Source: an uncultured Paludibacter sp. (GTDB lineage: Bacteria > Bacteroidota > Bacteroidia > Bacteroidales > Paludibacteraceae). From it: a stretch of 64,000 nt of DNA. The notes beneath the pieces are model-generated. The model was not told the origin of the DNA. It did not search any database and saw only the letters and a list, made by a program, of their open reading frames with translations. Below are positions 27,851 through 37,200 of this stretch, piece by piece. A program made the position numbers and the translations under genes. Position 1 is the stretch's first letter, and each line of letters begins with the position of its first letter. The stretch is from assembly GCA_937897985.1 (NCBI GenBank), contig CALCBD010000061.1, positions 116,470-180,469 of the forward strand, written 5' to 3'.

Positions 27851-30800
27851 TTAAAATCCTGCATTAACACCTACTGTAATTGTTGCTGCACGCGGATATG
27901 CCGAGAAATCAAGACCCGGTGTAAGTGCCGAATTACGGATAGATACTTCGGGATCATATCCTGAGTATTTTGTAAAGGTGTACAGATTCTGAGCCGACAC
28001 ATAACATCTTGCTTTTGAGATTTTCAGCTTCTTAATCACTTTCTGATCGAGAGTATATCCAAGCGAAACTGTTTTAAGACGAAGGTATGAACCATCCTCA
28101 ATGACACGCGACGAGAACAGATTATTGGAAGATGATGAACTTACACGGGGTATATCACTCTCCTGATTATCAACCGTCCATCTGTTGGCATACGATGCAT
28201 ACATATTCAAATCCTTTTTCTTCATCCCGTTATCGAAAAACAAACGGTTTGCATTCAGGATATTATTACCATACGACCACTGCAGGAAAACTGACAGGTC
28301 AAAACCGCCGTATTCGAAATTATTGGTAAAACCTCCGATATGAACCGGATCGCCTCGACCGATAATGGTCTGATCATTTGCATCAACAATACCATCGTTG
28401 TTCAGGTCGGCATAGCGCGGCATACCCGGCTGTGTATTATTTTCCGAAACATAACGGGCGACTCCCGATTTCAGGGTATAAGTAGTACCTACAAGGTTAA
28501 AATCTGATGTTTTATAGGTTCCGAGATATTTGTATCCGTACATCATACCAACCGGCATACCGATTTTGGCAATATAATTAGAAGCAGTATATCCCTGATC
28601 GAAATAACCGTTGGACATCAGAGTTTCCTGATTTTCGGCAAGTCCCAGTACTTTGTTTTTGTTGAATGAAATATTAAAGTTGGAAGTCCATTTGAAATTT
28701 TTGGTTTTAATGTTGGTGGTATTGATGGTAAATTCCATCCCCATGTTCTGTACCTCACCTATATTTTTCATCGCGGTGGCATATCCCGACGAGAGCGGAA
28801 GCGTAGCCTGCAACAGCAAATCGGAAGTAACCTTGTTGTACCAGTCAATATTTACCGAAAGTTTATCCCTGAGCATCACCAGATCGAGTCCGGCATTGGT
28901 TTGAGTAGTGGTTTCCCAGCGCAGCGTTTTGTTTCCTAAAGTAGTGGGAACTGCGCCAATAGTCGAAACCACATTGTTGAACGGATATACACCGTGGCCA
29001 ATACCGCTGATAGTGGCATAATTGCCGGATGCAGCCTGCAAAATCATTAACTGAGCAAAAGTATCGTATTCACCAACCCGGTTGTTACCGATTTCGCCCC
29101 AGCTGAGTCTTAACTTACCGCTTTGCAGGATACGTCTGAATGGTCGCATGAACGATTCCTGAGTAAAATTCCAGGCAGCCGAAGCCGAAGGAAAATAACC
29201 GAATCGATTCTCCTGTCCGAATTTTGAGGAACCATCGGCACGAAACGAAGCAGTCAGATAATACTTTGATTTATAGTTATAATTGACACGTGCAAGGTAC
29301 GAAAGCATACTCCAGCTCGAAATGACTGATAAATTCTGACTGGGTGTTCCCTGCGACAAGCCTGCCATTCCTAACGATTCGTTGGGGATATTAATAGCTT
29401 TCAGGCTGTAACTATTAAAGTCGGATTCCTGAAAAGTCATACCCAAAAGCGCATTGAACGAATGTAGTTTGTTGAATGTTGTCTGGTACGAAAGTGTATT
29501 TTCGTTCAACCAGGTTTTTCGTTCGGAGGTCAGCAAAGATGCATTCACATGATCGGTCGAGATAGGCGAACCATAACGTGTTTTCGAGTTATTGAAAGTT
29601 TCGTTGCGGTTGTTCTGAATGGTATATCCACCTGAAACTTTGAGCTTCAAACCTTTTCTGATCTGATATTCAACATAACCATTGTAGGTATTGGTGGTAC
29701 TCATTCGCTTGTTGTACTCATTATTCAGCGATAAAATCGGGTTGAACCGGTAGTCGTTGGTCATGTCCACACCGGGGTCGGTAGAATAATCGACCAGCGA
29801 ATTGATATCGACACTTGGCTGGGTAACAGGCCTGTAACCCCACACAGAATAAAACAGGTTAATCATACCACTATAGTTGCTTTGCGAGGGTGAAGAACCC
29901 GTTTGCGTAGTGGTGGTATAATTATTATTCAGGTTGATGGTGAACTTTTTATTTTGTAAGGTCAAACCTACCCTGCCCTGAATTCTGTTGAAATTCGATT
30001 TTATTACCACCCCGTCCTGGTCGAAATATGACAGAGAACCGGTATAACGGGCTTCAGGCGTACCTCCGGAAATTGAAATACCATGATTTTGCATCGGCGC
30101 ATCCTGTAGAATCAGGTCCTGCCAGTTGAATTGCTGGATGTTTTTATAATCGTCGAGCGACCATGTTTTACCATCTAAAGTCTGAAAATAACCGAAATTT
30201 CCGGTCAGTTCTGCAGGCGTATAAATTTCCGATTGCAGCCTGACAAACTGATATGCATCCATCATCGGGATTTTATGCGTAGCACGTTGCACACCGTAAC
30301 TTCCATCATAGGTGACTTTCGGGGCGCCTACTGTTCCTTTTTTAGTAGTGATAATTACCACTCCGTTAGCACCACGGGCACCGTAAATAGCTGTAGCCGA
30401 AGCATCTTTCAAAATCGTAAGACTTTCAATATCATTAGAGTTGAGCGTTGCAGCAATTGCAGGATCCTCTACCGGAAATCCATCGATAACATACAACGGA
30501 CTATTGTCCTGGGTAATGGAGTTGGCTCCGCGGATAACAATGTTCATGGTACCGCCCGGAGTTCCTTCCGACGAACTGACATTCACACCGGCAACCCTGC
30601 CGGCCAGTGCCTGGTCGAAACTCATTACGGGAGCTTTCTGAATTTCACTCACATCAACATTGGCAACCACGCCGGTATTATCTTTTTTCTTTACATCGCC
30701 ATAGCCAATTACCACCACTTCTTCCAGCGATTTGGCATTTTCGCTCAGCACCACTTTCATAACCTGGTTTTTAACTGCTTTCAGTTCCTTTTTGTCATAA

Positions 30801-31027
30801 CCAATGTACGAAAAAGCTAAAATGCTGTTGGCATCAGGTACGGATAAACTGAATTTTCCATCAATATCGGTAACTGTACCTTTGTTCTGACCTTTGATCT
30901 GGACATTTACACCCGGAAGTGATTCCCCTTTTTCGTCCACAACCACTCCCGATACCGGAATTTGAGCCATAGAAAGCAGGGATGCCGATACTGCAAGGAA
31001 AAATAGATAGATTCGTAAGTGTTTCAT
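27851..31027 (-). CDS. SusC-like TonB-dependent outer-membrane transporter (pair 2)
   Basis: The 1058-residue protein has a signal peptide (1-21), a carboxypeptidase-regulatory-like domain (25-95, GESLPGVNVQIKGQNKGTVTD), the segment LEEVVVIGYGD, a plug with IRGANSITQDNSPLYVIDGFPV and LKDASATAIYGARGANGVV, and a barrel that ends in VGVNAGF. It is a full-length SusC. The gene lies inside a long unit between the beta-helix protein (5-bp gap upstream) and its susD, with no promoter of its own visible. It shares only family-level similarity with the other SusC in this window, so the two pairs may accept different oligosaccharides. Confidence 0.96.
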   Translation of the reverse strand: MKHLRIYLFFLAVSASLLSMAQIPVSGVVVDEKGESLPGVNVQIKGQNKGTVTDIDGKFSLSVPDANSILAFSYIGYDKKELKAVKNQVMKVVLSENAKSLEEVVVIGYGDVKKKDNTGVVANVDVSEIQKAPVMSFDQALAGRVAGVNVSSSEGTPGGTMNIVIRGANSITQDNSPLYVIDGFPVEDPAIAATLNSNDIESLTILKDASATAIYGARGANGVVIITTKKGTVGAPKVTYDGSYGVQRATHKIPMMDAYQFVRLQSEIYTPAELTGNFGYFQTLDGKTWSLDDYKNIQQFNWQDLILQDAPMQNHGISISGGTPEARYTGSLSYFDQDGVVIKSNFNRIQGRVGLTLQNKKFTINLNNNYTTTTQTGSSPSQSNYSGMINLFYSVWGYRPVTQPSVDINSLVDYSTDPGVDMTNDYRFNPILSLNNEYNKRMSTTNTYNGYVEYQIRKGLKLKVSGGYTIQNNRNETFNNSKTRYGSPISTDHVNASLLTSERKTWLNENTLSYQTTFNKLHSFNALLGMTFQESDFNSYSLKAINIPNESLGMAGLSQGTPSQNLSVISSWSMLSYLARVNYNYKSKYYLTASFRADGSSKFGQENRFGYFPSASAAWNFTQESFMRPFRRILQSGKLRLSWGEIGNNRVGEYDTFAQLMILQAASGNYATISGIGHGVYPFNNVVSTIGAVPTTLGNKTLRWETTTQTNAGLDLVMLRDKLSVNIDWYNKVTSDLLLQATLPLSSGYATAMKNIGEVQNMGMEFTINTTNIKTKNFKWTSNFNISFNKNKVLGLAENQETLMSNGYFDQGYTASNYIAKIGMPVGMMYGYKYLGTYKTSDFNLVGTTYTLKSGVARYVSENNTQPGMPRYADLNNDGIVDANDQTIIGRGDPVHIGGFTNNFEYGGFDLSVFLQWSYGNNILNANRLFFDNGMKKKDLNMYASYANRWTVDNQESDIPRVSSSSSNNLFSSRVIEDGSYLRLKTVSLGYTLDQKVIKKLKISKARCYVSAQNLYTFTKYSGYDPEVSIRNSALTPGLDFSAYPRAATITVGVNAGF

Positions 31028-31032
31028 TTTTT

Positions 31033-32598
31033 TTATAGAATTATTTTTTGAACGGTTCTGCTGTTGGTTGTTGTAAGGGTAATGAAATATACTCCTGATG
31101 AATTCATGGTAATTTCATCGCCGGCTGACACATGTCTGTTTATATACAATTTTCCGTGTACATCATAAACTGAGGCATTCCCTTCGGCCATTGCAACTAA
31201 TTTATTACCTGTTTGCACGAATATTTGTTTTTCTGCAGTTACATATTTGCTGCCTGAAACCAGCGATTCGTAGGCACCTATATCAACACCTGCACCCTGA
31301 GGGCGGGTAACACCAACCAAATCGACAGCAGGAGCATTTGTTGCTGTTCCCATATCGGCTAATACCGAACCCGAAGCCAGAGTCCATACATTGTTGACCG
31401 GATCTGTAAACAAGCCGGTGGTTGTTGTTGTGATATCAACTGTATTGATAACACTTCCGGTAAAATTCGCCGAAAGATTTGTGTAAGCACAATTGCTGAT
31501 AGTGCCCAGACATCCTGCTACCGTTGAAACCTGTCCCGATTTGGCGTCTTCACCCCAGAAAACATTATTTGTCAGACTGATAGTCGAAGTGGTTGCATTT
31601 GAAAGATAAGCACCGCCACCCAGATTATTTACGACAGTACAATTGATAACACTTCCCGCACTTACATAAACCGCCACTTTGTTGGTTGCTGCCGATGTTC
31701 CGTAAATCAATGAATTTTTAAGCGAACTGGTAGCCGATGTTAAAGAAACAGCCGACGAATTACCTGCAGTTGCATTGTTATTTTTGAAAATACATCTTGT
31801 GATTTCGACATTACCAGCTCCCTGAGCCTTAATACCTGCACTTGCTCCAGAGCCACCTGCAGTACCCGAATTAGAGTCGAATACACAACCTGTAACTGTA
31901 TAGGTTCCTCCCGCACTTCCATTGTTTGCCATGATGCAACCGCCTTCTGCTCCTCCCGAAACAGTGTTAGTATTATTGGCAAAATAACAGCTGGAAGTAG
32001 TAGCGTTTTTTGAAGCTGATGTTATATAGTAGCGCAAAGCAACGCAAGCATTGGAGGTAAATTTACAGTTTTGTATACTCATATTAGGTCGCTGAAAAAT
32101 TGCCTGACCTGCCGTAGAAGGACATCCGGTGAGAGTCAGTCCGTCGATGGTCATGTTGCGGTCGCTGCCTGCACCGAAAATTCCGTTTGTACTGCCCGAA
32201 CCATTCAAAATGGTTTCGTGAGTATAATCCCATACATTAGCACCTTTTGTCCTGTCGCTTATTACATTTTCGTTCCCTGCAAATCCACCGTAAATGGCCG
32301 ACGGATATGAAGTTGCCAGCGATGGGCTTGAACCGATATTATAATATGATGTAAATGAGTAAGTTCCGGCAGCAATCCAAACCTGATCGCCTGCAGCCCA
32401 TGAAGTTCTGCCTGCAAGCCATGCAGTAAGCGTTTGTCCTGCTACTGTTAAATCCACAATTGAGTCGTTTGCTCCGGGAGTTTTGGTCCAGCTTGCAGCA
32501 CCCGAAGTACCGGATTGGATGAGATAGTTTTTTGCAGCTTCTGCTGAACTGCTGAAAATCAGGATCGCAATAGCGATGATGGTAATTAATTTTTTCAT
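31033..32598 (-). CDS. Right-handed beta-helix protein with T9SS tail
   Basis: The start is placed at the ATG giving MKKLITIIAIAILIFSSSAEA, a good signal peptide (521 residues); the ATG 60 bp upstream overlaps the preceding gene's end region and gives no signal peptide. Residues about 100-370 consist of parallel beta-helix turns (NMTIDGLTLTGCPS, MSIQNCKFTSN, YTVTGCVFDSNSG, VEITRCIFKNNNA). The segment DLVGVTRPQGAGVDIGAYE is the choice-of-anchor Q pattern. The end (SSGVYFITLTTTNSRTVQKIIL) is a T9SS sorting domain. Beta-helix folds include polysaccharide lyases such as chondroitinase B (PL6), but I do not see its catalytic residues, so activity is open. It precedes susC by 5 bp. Confidence 0.85.
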   Translation of the reverse strand: MKKLITIIAIAILIFSSSAEAAKNYLIQSGTSGAASWTKTPGANDSIVDLTVAGQTLTAWLAGRTSWAAGDQVWIAAGTYSFTSYYNIGSSPSLATSYPSAIYGGFAGNENVISDRTKGANVWDYTHETILNGSGSTNGIFGAGSDRNMTIDGLTLTGCPSTAGQAIFQRPNMSIQNCKFTSNACVALRYYITSASKNATTSSCYFANNTNTVSGGAEGGCIMANNGSAGGTYTVTGCVFDSNSGTAGGSGASAGIKAQGAGNVEITRCIFKNNNATAGNSSAVSLTSATSSLKNSLIYGTSAATNKVAVYVSAGSVINCTVVNNLGGGAYLSNATTSTISLTNNVFWGEDAKSGQVSTVAGCLGTISNCAYTNLSANFTGSVINTVDITTTTTGLFTDPVNNVWTLASGSVLADMGTATNAPAVDLVGVTRPQGAGVDIGAYESLVSGSKYVTAEKQIFVQTGNKLVAMAEGNASVYDVHGKLYINRHVSAGDEITMNSSGVYFITLTTTNSRTVQKIIL

Positions 32599-32673
32599 GA
32601 TGTTATAAATTTTGAAAATTAACAATTGAATGAAAGAAGAATAATGATTTTTTGACAATGAGCCAATGAAATA

Positions 32674-33606
32674 TTAGTTCACAGCCACCTTGGTATTGAT
32701 GTTATTTGCATTAACTATGTATATACCTTGAGGTAACTGAACAGAAACGCTGTTACTTTCACTGATTGACGAAAATACTTTTTTCCCGCTGATATTATAC
32801 ACTGTAACATTTTGATTCTTATCAATGCCATTGATAGATAAAATTCCATCTTTTACCGAAATAAAAGATGTTCCTCCGGCATTAACAAGTCCGGTTGATG
32901 TATCTTCGGTCAGACTGAAGTCGTCCAAAAGAATGCCTGAATAAAGGGTTTTGGAATTAGCATCATAAGAAGTGGTGATACCAACACCAAAAAAAGCAGT
33001 ACTGAAATCGGCAGTAGGATTGTTTGTAAGCCATGTTGGCATATCAAATGTTGTTTTATATTCTGTCCATGTAGTTCCGCCTGTAAGGGTTATGGTTTTT
33101 GTGAAATTGGTTTTCAGGGTATTATCTGTCACAAACATCACCATTTGAGTACACTGATTATTGGCAGTTGCATCAACTCTGGCCCAAACGGAAGCCACAT
33201 ATTTTTTGGTATGGGTCAACCCTGATGTGAGTTTCTGAAGATTAATGCAATTGTACCACGAATTGAGTCCGGTTTGTGTTGTGTTTGAATTTATTTTCAG
33301 ATTCATACAATTAGCACCCGAATGAAAATCGCCTGAGGTCAGTACTCCTTTCACATAGCCCGAATTGGCAGCTTTTTTAACCCACATACCGGCAGGAATA
33401 GAAATGGCAGTTGCAGTAGGATTGGCTGTCTGGGTTGTAGCATCTGTTATCCCGGCAACGCGCATCAGCACATTAGTCGTACTTTCGACAACAGTAAAGG
33501 TGGAAGCATCCGCTTCGTATCCCGGATTGGTAACTAAATTCTGAGCATCTGATAACGTATAAAACATTACCATACACACAACTGAAGTAAGTAATTTTTT
33601 CATCAT
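32674..33606 (-). CDS. Secreted carbohydrate-binding-like protein with T9SS tail
   Basis: This 310-residue protein has a signal peptide (MMKKLLTSVVCMVMFYTLSDAQ). A single beta-sandwich domain follows (NLVTNPGYEADASTF, KYVASVWARVDAT, WTEYKTTFDMP, ILLDDFSLTED), which has the look of a CBM4/9/22-type module. The final 75 residues (ISVKDGILSINGIDKNQNVTVYN, then PQGIYIVNANNINTKVAVN) form a T9SS sorting domain. It should be a surface or extracellular protein that binds glycan without cutting it. It is the first gene of the long unit 6. An ATG one codon downstream is an equally possible start. The binding function is inferred from fold resemblance only. Confidence 0.8.
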   Translation of the reverse strand: MMKKLLTSVVCMVMFYTLSDAQNLVTNPGYEADASTFTVVESTTNVLMRVAGITDATTQTANPTATAISIPAGMWVKKAANSGYVKGVLTSGDFHSGANCMNLKINSNTTQTGLNSWYNCINLQKLTSGLTHTKKYVASVWARVDATANNQCTQMVMFVTDNTLKTNFTKTITLTGGTTWTEYKTTFDMPTWLTNNPTADFSTAFFGVGITTSYDANSKTLYSGILLDDFSLTEDTSTGLVNAGGTSFISVKDGILSINGIDKNQNVTVYNISGKKVFSSISESNSVSVQLPQGIYIVNANNINTKVAVN

Positions 33607-33655
33607 GTATTTGTTTTTTTAATTTGTTTTTAAATTTTGAGAAGATTTCACGCTG

Positions 33656-33721
33656 CAAATGTACATGCTCCTTTCAGAAATCATGTCGTAAAATTGTACG
33701 AAAGAGGTTTGAAATTGTTCT
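33656..33721 (-). promoter_or_regulatory. PUL promoter: -7 box plus tandem operator, long lyase/susCD unit
   Basis: The -7 box TACATTTG is at 33656-33663. The proximal half-site CGTACAATTTTA is at 33689-33700 and the distal half-site AGAACAATTTCA at 33710-33721. Core centres are 34.5 and 55.5 bp from the -7 box, 21 bp apart. No -33 TTG is seen. This is the best-matching operator pair in the window. Confidence 0.78.
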
Positions 33722-33982
33722 TAAATCGTGGATTTAACTTTTACATCAAAAAAAGTTTTAGCCTTACAATCATTTACTCTATTGAAATACAGACATCTGC
33801 ATTTTTTAAAATGTCAGTTTTATATGAAGTACTTTTATTTGCCTCAAAGAAAAGAATTTTAATTCCGGAACAATACAAAAGATATATTCAGGTTAAAAAA
33901 GTTCATAAACATAAAAAACGCCCTGCAGAAATTCAGGATCCGGTCGATATTGAAGTAAAAAAATTTTCACTGAATAACACAA

Positions 33983-34031
33983 AAAATCACCCCGCAACTC
34001 AGCAATTTTCGTTTTGCCTTGTTGCGGGGTG
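33983..34031 (-). terminator. Rho-independent terminator after the 51-residue peptide gene
   Basis: Perfect 11-bp stem CACCCCGCAAC (33988-33998) / GTTGCGGGGTG (34021-34031). On the minus strand it is followed by ATTTTTT. It lies 28 bp after the peptide gene and is a textbook terminator for unit 7. Confidence 0.9.
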
Positions 34032-34059
34032 CGTTGTTCAACCCTAAAAAACTAATTCG

Positions 34060-34215
34060 TTAAACTAAACCGGTTTCTTCCTTCAACGGACTTTGAAAGT
34101 TATAAAATGTTTCGTCCGGTCCGGCAGGCGGAGCAGATTCGAGTGCCAATGAGATGGCGTTGTCGAGACGGATTTCTTCGACAACGGGTGTCATATATTT
34201 TTTCTTTGTTTCCAT
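34060..34215 (-). CDS. Small peptide of unknown function, family shared with 14362-14550
   Basis: A 51-residue frame (METKKKYMTPVVEEIRLDN, then AISLALESAPPAGPDETFYN) between the T9SS protein gene at 34292 and a strong terminator. It aligns with the 62-residue peptide at 14362-14550 over its first 35 residues: Y-x-x-P, E-x-I-x-L-D, I-S-L-x-L-x-S-x-P. The same gene order (large T9SS protein, peptide, terminator) occurs at both places, which supports that this short frame is a real gene. No signal peptide or membrane segment is present. The conserved first part with a proline-rich end could be a leader/core layout, a binding tag, or a small regulator; no partner enzyme is seen. Function unknown. 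Confidence 0.72.
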   Translation of the reverse strand: METKKKYMTPVVEEIRLDNAISLALESAPPAGPDETFYNFQSPLKEETGLV

Positions 34216-34291
34216 GATTTCAATTTACTGTTTTTACTTTTTAATTTCAACTTTTTACTTTCAACTTTTTCCCTGTGATGAATGTGAAGCT

Positions 34292-37200
34292 TTATTTTAC
34301 TATAACACGTTTGCTTACACTGCCCACCCTTACCACATAAACTCCGTTGTTGAGTTGTTGGTTGATGGTTTCAAAGGATGAACCTGTTTTGCCGGCGGCC
34401 ATTTGTTGTCCTGCAGTGTTGTAAACGGAATACCGGCTGCCTTCAACCGCATTTATCACTATCTCGTTTTGTGCATTTACAAATACCGAAACCTGATTGC
34501 TTTCAGCATTTACATTTCCTGTGGTGGCGCCCGGTGCTCTGAACAGCAGACTGAAACGGCTTTCGTTGCCGGTAGTGGCCGCGCTGCTGAACGTATATTC
34601 CGTTTCGGGTGTCAGCTCGGTTTGTTTGTTCTCCTGCTTGTCGAGTAACCAGATGCGCGTATTGCTGTCGAAATTACGAAGTTCGGAAGTTTTAATTGTA
34701 AAATTACCTGCAGTACCGGTAGTAAAGCCAAGCGGAATTTCAGTTTCGGAGAAATTCCTCATTCCATTTATCGCCAACTGCACTTTACCTGCAAGAGTAT
34801 AGATTTCGGGAATGGAAGCATTGTTATTACTTATTTTTTGCGAATCATAAACGTCCTGATCATTAGAAGCTCCGGGAGCAAACATTAATATGGTTTCATC
34901 GCCTGTACTTCCGTTGGTGACATACAATCCGAGTAAACTGAAATCAGATTTCACTGCAGCAGGAGCTTTAAGTCCTGTTGTCGGCACTACACCAATGTCA
35001 GTCATTGATACCGAGGTAGCATGTGAACGATTGGCATTGAGTAAAGTAATGGACTCACCATCAGCATTTGTTCTTACCCAGAATCCCTGCATTGGCGGGA
35101 TAAAACCAGTAACGCGTCCTGTACCTGCCGCATTGGTACCCACACCCGAAGTAGCATTGACTGTTTCAAAATGATATAAAGGTGTTTCGTTCGTATCGCG
35201 GGTTCTGTACCATACAGTAGGTTCAAGATTGGCATTCGCCGTAACCGAAGGTAATACATTGACATACGAAGGATACGGGTTGCCTATCAGGTTAAAACCG
35301 TGTTTGGGATTATCGGTTGTATTTGTCAGAGCGCTGATGATTTTATCACCTGTATTGAATGAAGTTCCTGTGAAGCTGACAGTAGCATTGACATCGCCCG
35401 GTTTAACTATATAACCTTTTCCTGTTACAAATGAACCTGCGTCAACAGTATTCCACACTCCACCTGCAGCAAATCCGCTTCCACCCGTTGCCTGTGCAGC
35501 ATCATTCTCGGGATATGAATAAAATACCACAGAACCTGAATTTACGGTTGGTAAACCTGTAGCACCTGAAACCGGCGAACTCATGTACCAGTTTCGGGCA
35601 GCAGCAAGCTGTTGCTGAGCAGTTGCAGTTGTTAATGTGAGTATTCCACCATTGTCAATAAAAGTTGCTGAACCAGTTGCATTACTTTGAATAATAAAAT
35701 TCCCGGCCGTTAAACTTATACCTGAATCAAGAAGAGTGAGTTTTGATATCGGAGTTGCATTTAATGTGCCTGAAATTATAAATGATTTATTAATATTTAC
35801 TCCATTTGAATTATTAATAGTCAGATTAGTCATTGTGTTAGCTGTTCCATTGTTTATGGTCATACTACTTCCGGGAAATGTTTGTAATGAAGTTCCATTT
35901 AAAACAATTGTGCCCTGGTTATTGATAGTACCTGAACCACCACCTGTATAAGTACCTGTTATGGTCAAAGTAACGCCAGGATCTACAATTAAAGAACCGC
36001 TTCCACTCATATCGAGATTTGAAATAGTTTGATTAGAGCTCACTTTTAATGTTCCACCACTAACAGCTACATTATTTGTTGCCAGTAAAGTACCACCTCC
36101 GGTTTTACTAAGAATTAATGTGCCGTTTGTAACTGTTGTTAAACCGGTGTAAGTATTTGCACCATATAAATACCATGTCCCCGGGCCTGTTTTTGTTAAA
36201 GCACCTGAACCTGTTCCAATTATGCTATAAATCTGACTCGTATTTGTACTTGCAGCATTACCTCCGCCAATCGTCAAATTATAACCGGAACCTGTTATTG
36301 TTCCCGCATTTCTCAGAATTATACTTTGTGAAGTACCTGAGCCTGCAATTATACTACTTGAACTTCCAAGTGTTACTAGTCCGTTTATCTCTGCATAAGA
36401 ATTTGCAACATTATTAGAAATAGCTCCACCTCCGGATATCCCATCTCCATTGATTGTAATTGGTTCCTGATTGGTTGATCTGTTTGAATTTAATTCCAGA
36501 TTTCCACCGCTATTTACAGTTGTACCATTGGTTGTCGTTCCTAACGGACTTGCTGAAGCAGTAGTTGCTGGAAGTCTTATAATTGCACCGGAATTTATAG
36601 TTGTAGGACCAGAATATGTATTAATACCGGAAAGGTTTATGAATCCGGTGGAAATTGAATTAAAGGTTAACCCTGCTCCTGTATCTCCACTAATAATTCC
36701 AAGTAATGAACCTGTATTTGTACCTCCAATTGTTATTGTACGGGTTGAAGCACCAAGTGACATTGCTGCCGTTGCCGAAAAAATTATTGCTCCTGTATTA
36801 GCTGGAAAGTTAGTGGCATCTCCTATCTGAAAATCACCGCCAATTACAAAACTACTATTGGCTGGAGTTCTTGAAGTACCACTATTTGGGACAATTACTC
36901 CACCATTAATTGACAGAACTCCTGTTCCCATAGCATTAACACCTCCAATGACAACTGTTCCTGCATTTAAAGTAAATCCACCTGGAAAAGCATTACCCTG
37001 CGCACCAATATTCCATACACCTGTACCATTTTTAATAAATCCGGTTCCTGCTGTTGTAGATACACCCTGACCATTCCATATCAATGTAGATCCTGTGCCA
37101 ATGTCAAAAGTTCTGATTGCACCGTTAGTACTAAAAGTTCCGGCAGCTGTCCATGTCACTGTTGAACTATTTGTTATAGATAGATTTCCTACAGGAATAT

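Larger units (their letters stand above)
33607..34059. other. 453-bp intergenic region
   Basis: It contains the unit 6 promoter and tandem operator (33656-33721) and the terminator of unit 7 (33983-34031). Between them, 33722-33980, an open plus-strand frame from ATG at 33811 reads 78 codons with fairly normal codon use, but it overlaps the terminator and has no visible promoter; I do not call it as a gene. Confidence 0.6.

Noticed and set aside
33637..34047. Plus-strand frame of 136 codons
   Set aside because: It crosses the unit 6 promoter region and the unit 7 terminator, and its first third has no coding character. Only the later part is listed, as a low-interest observation.
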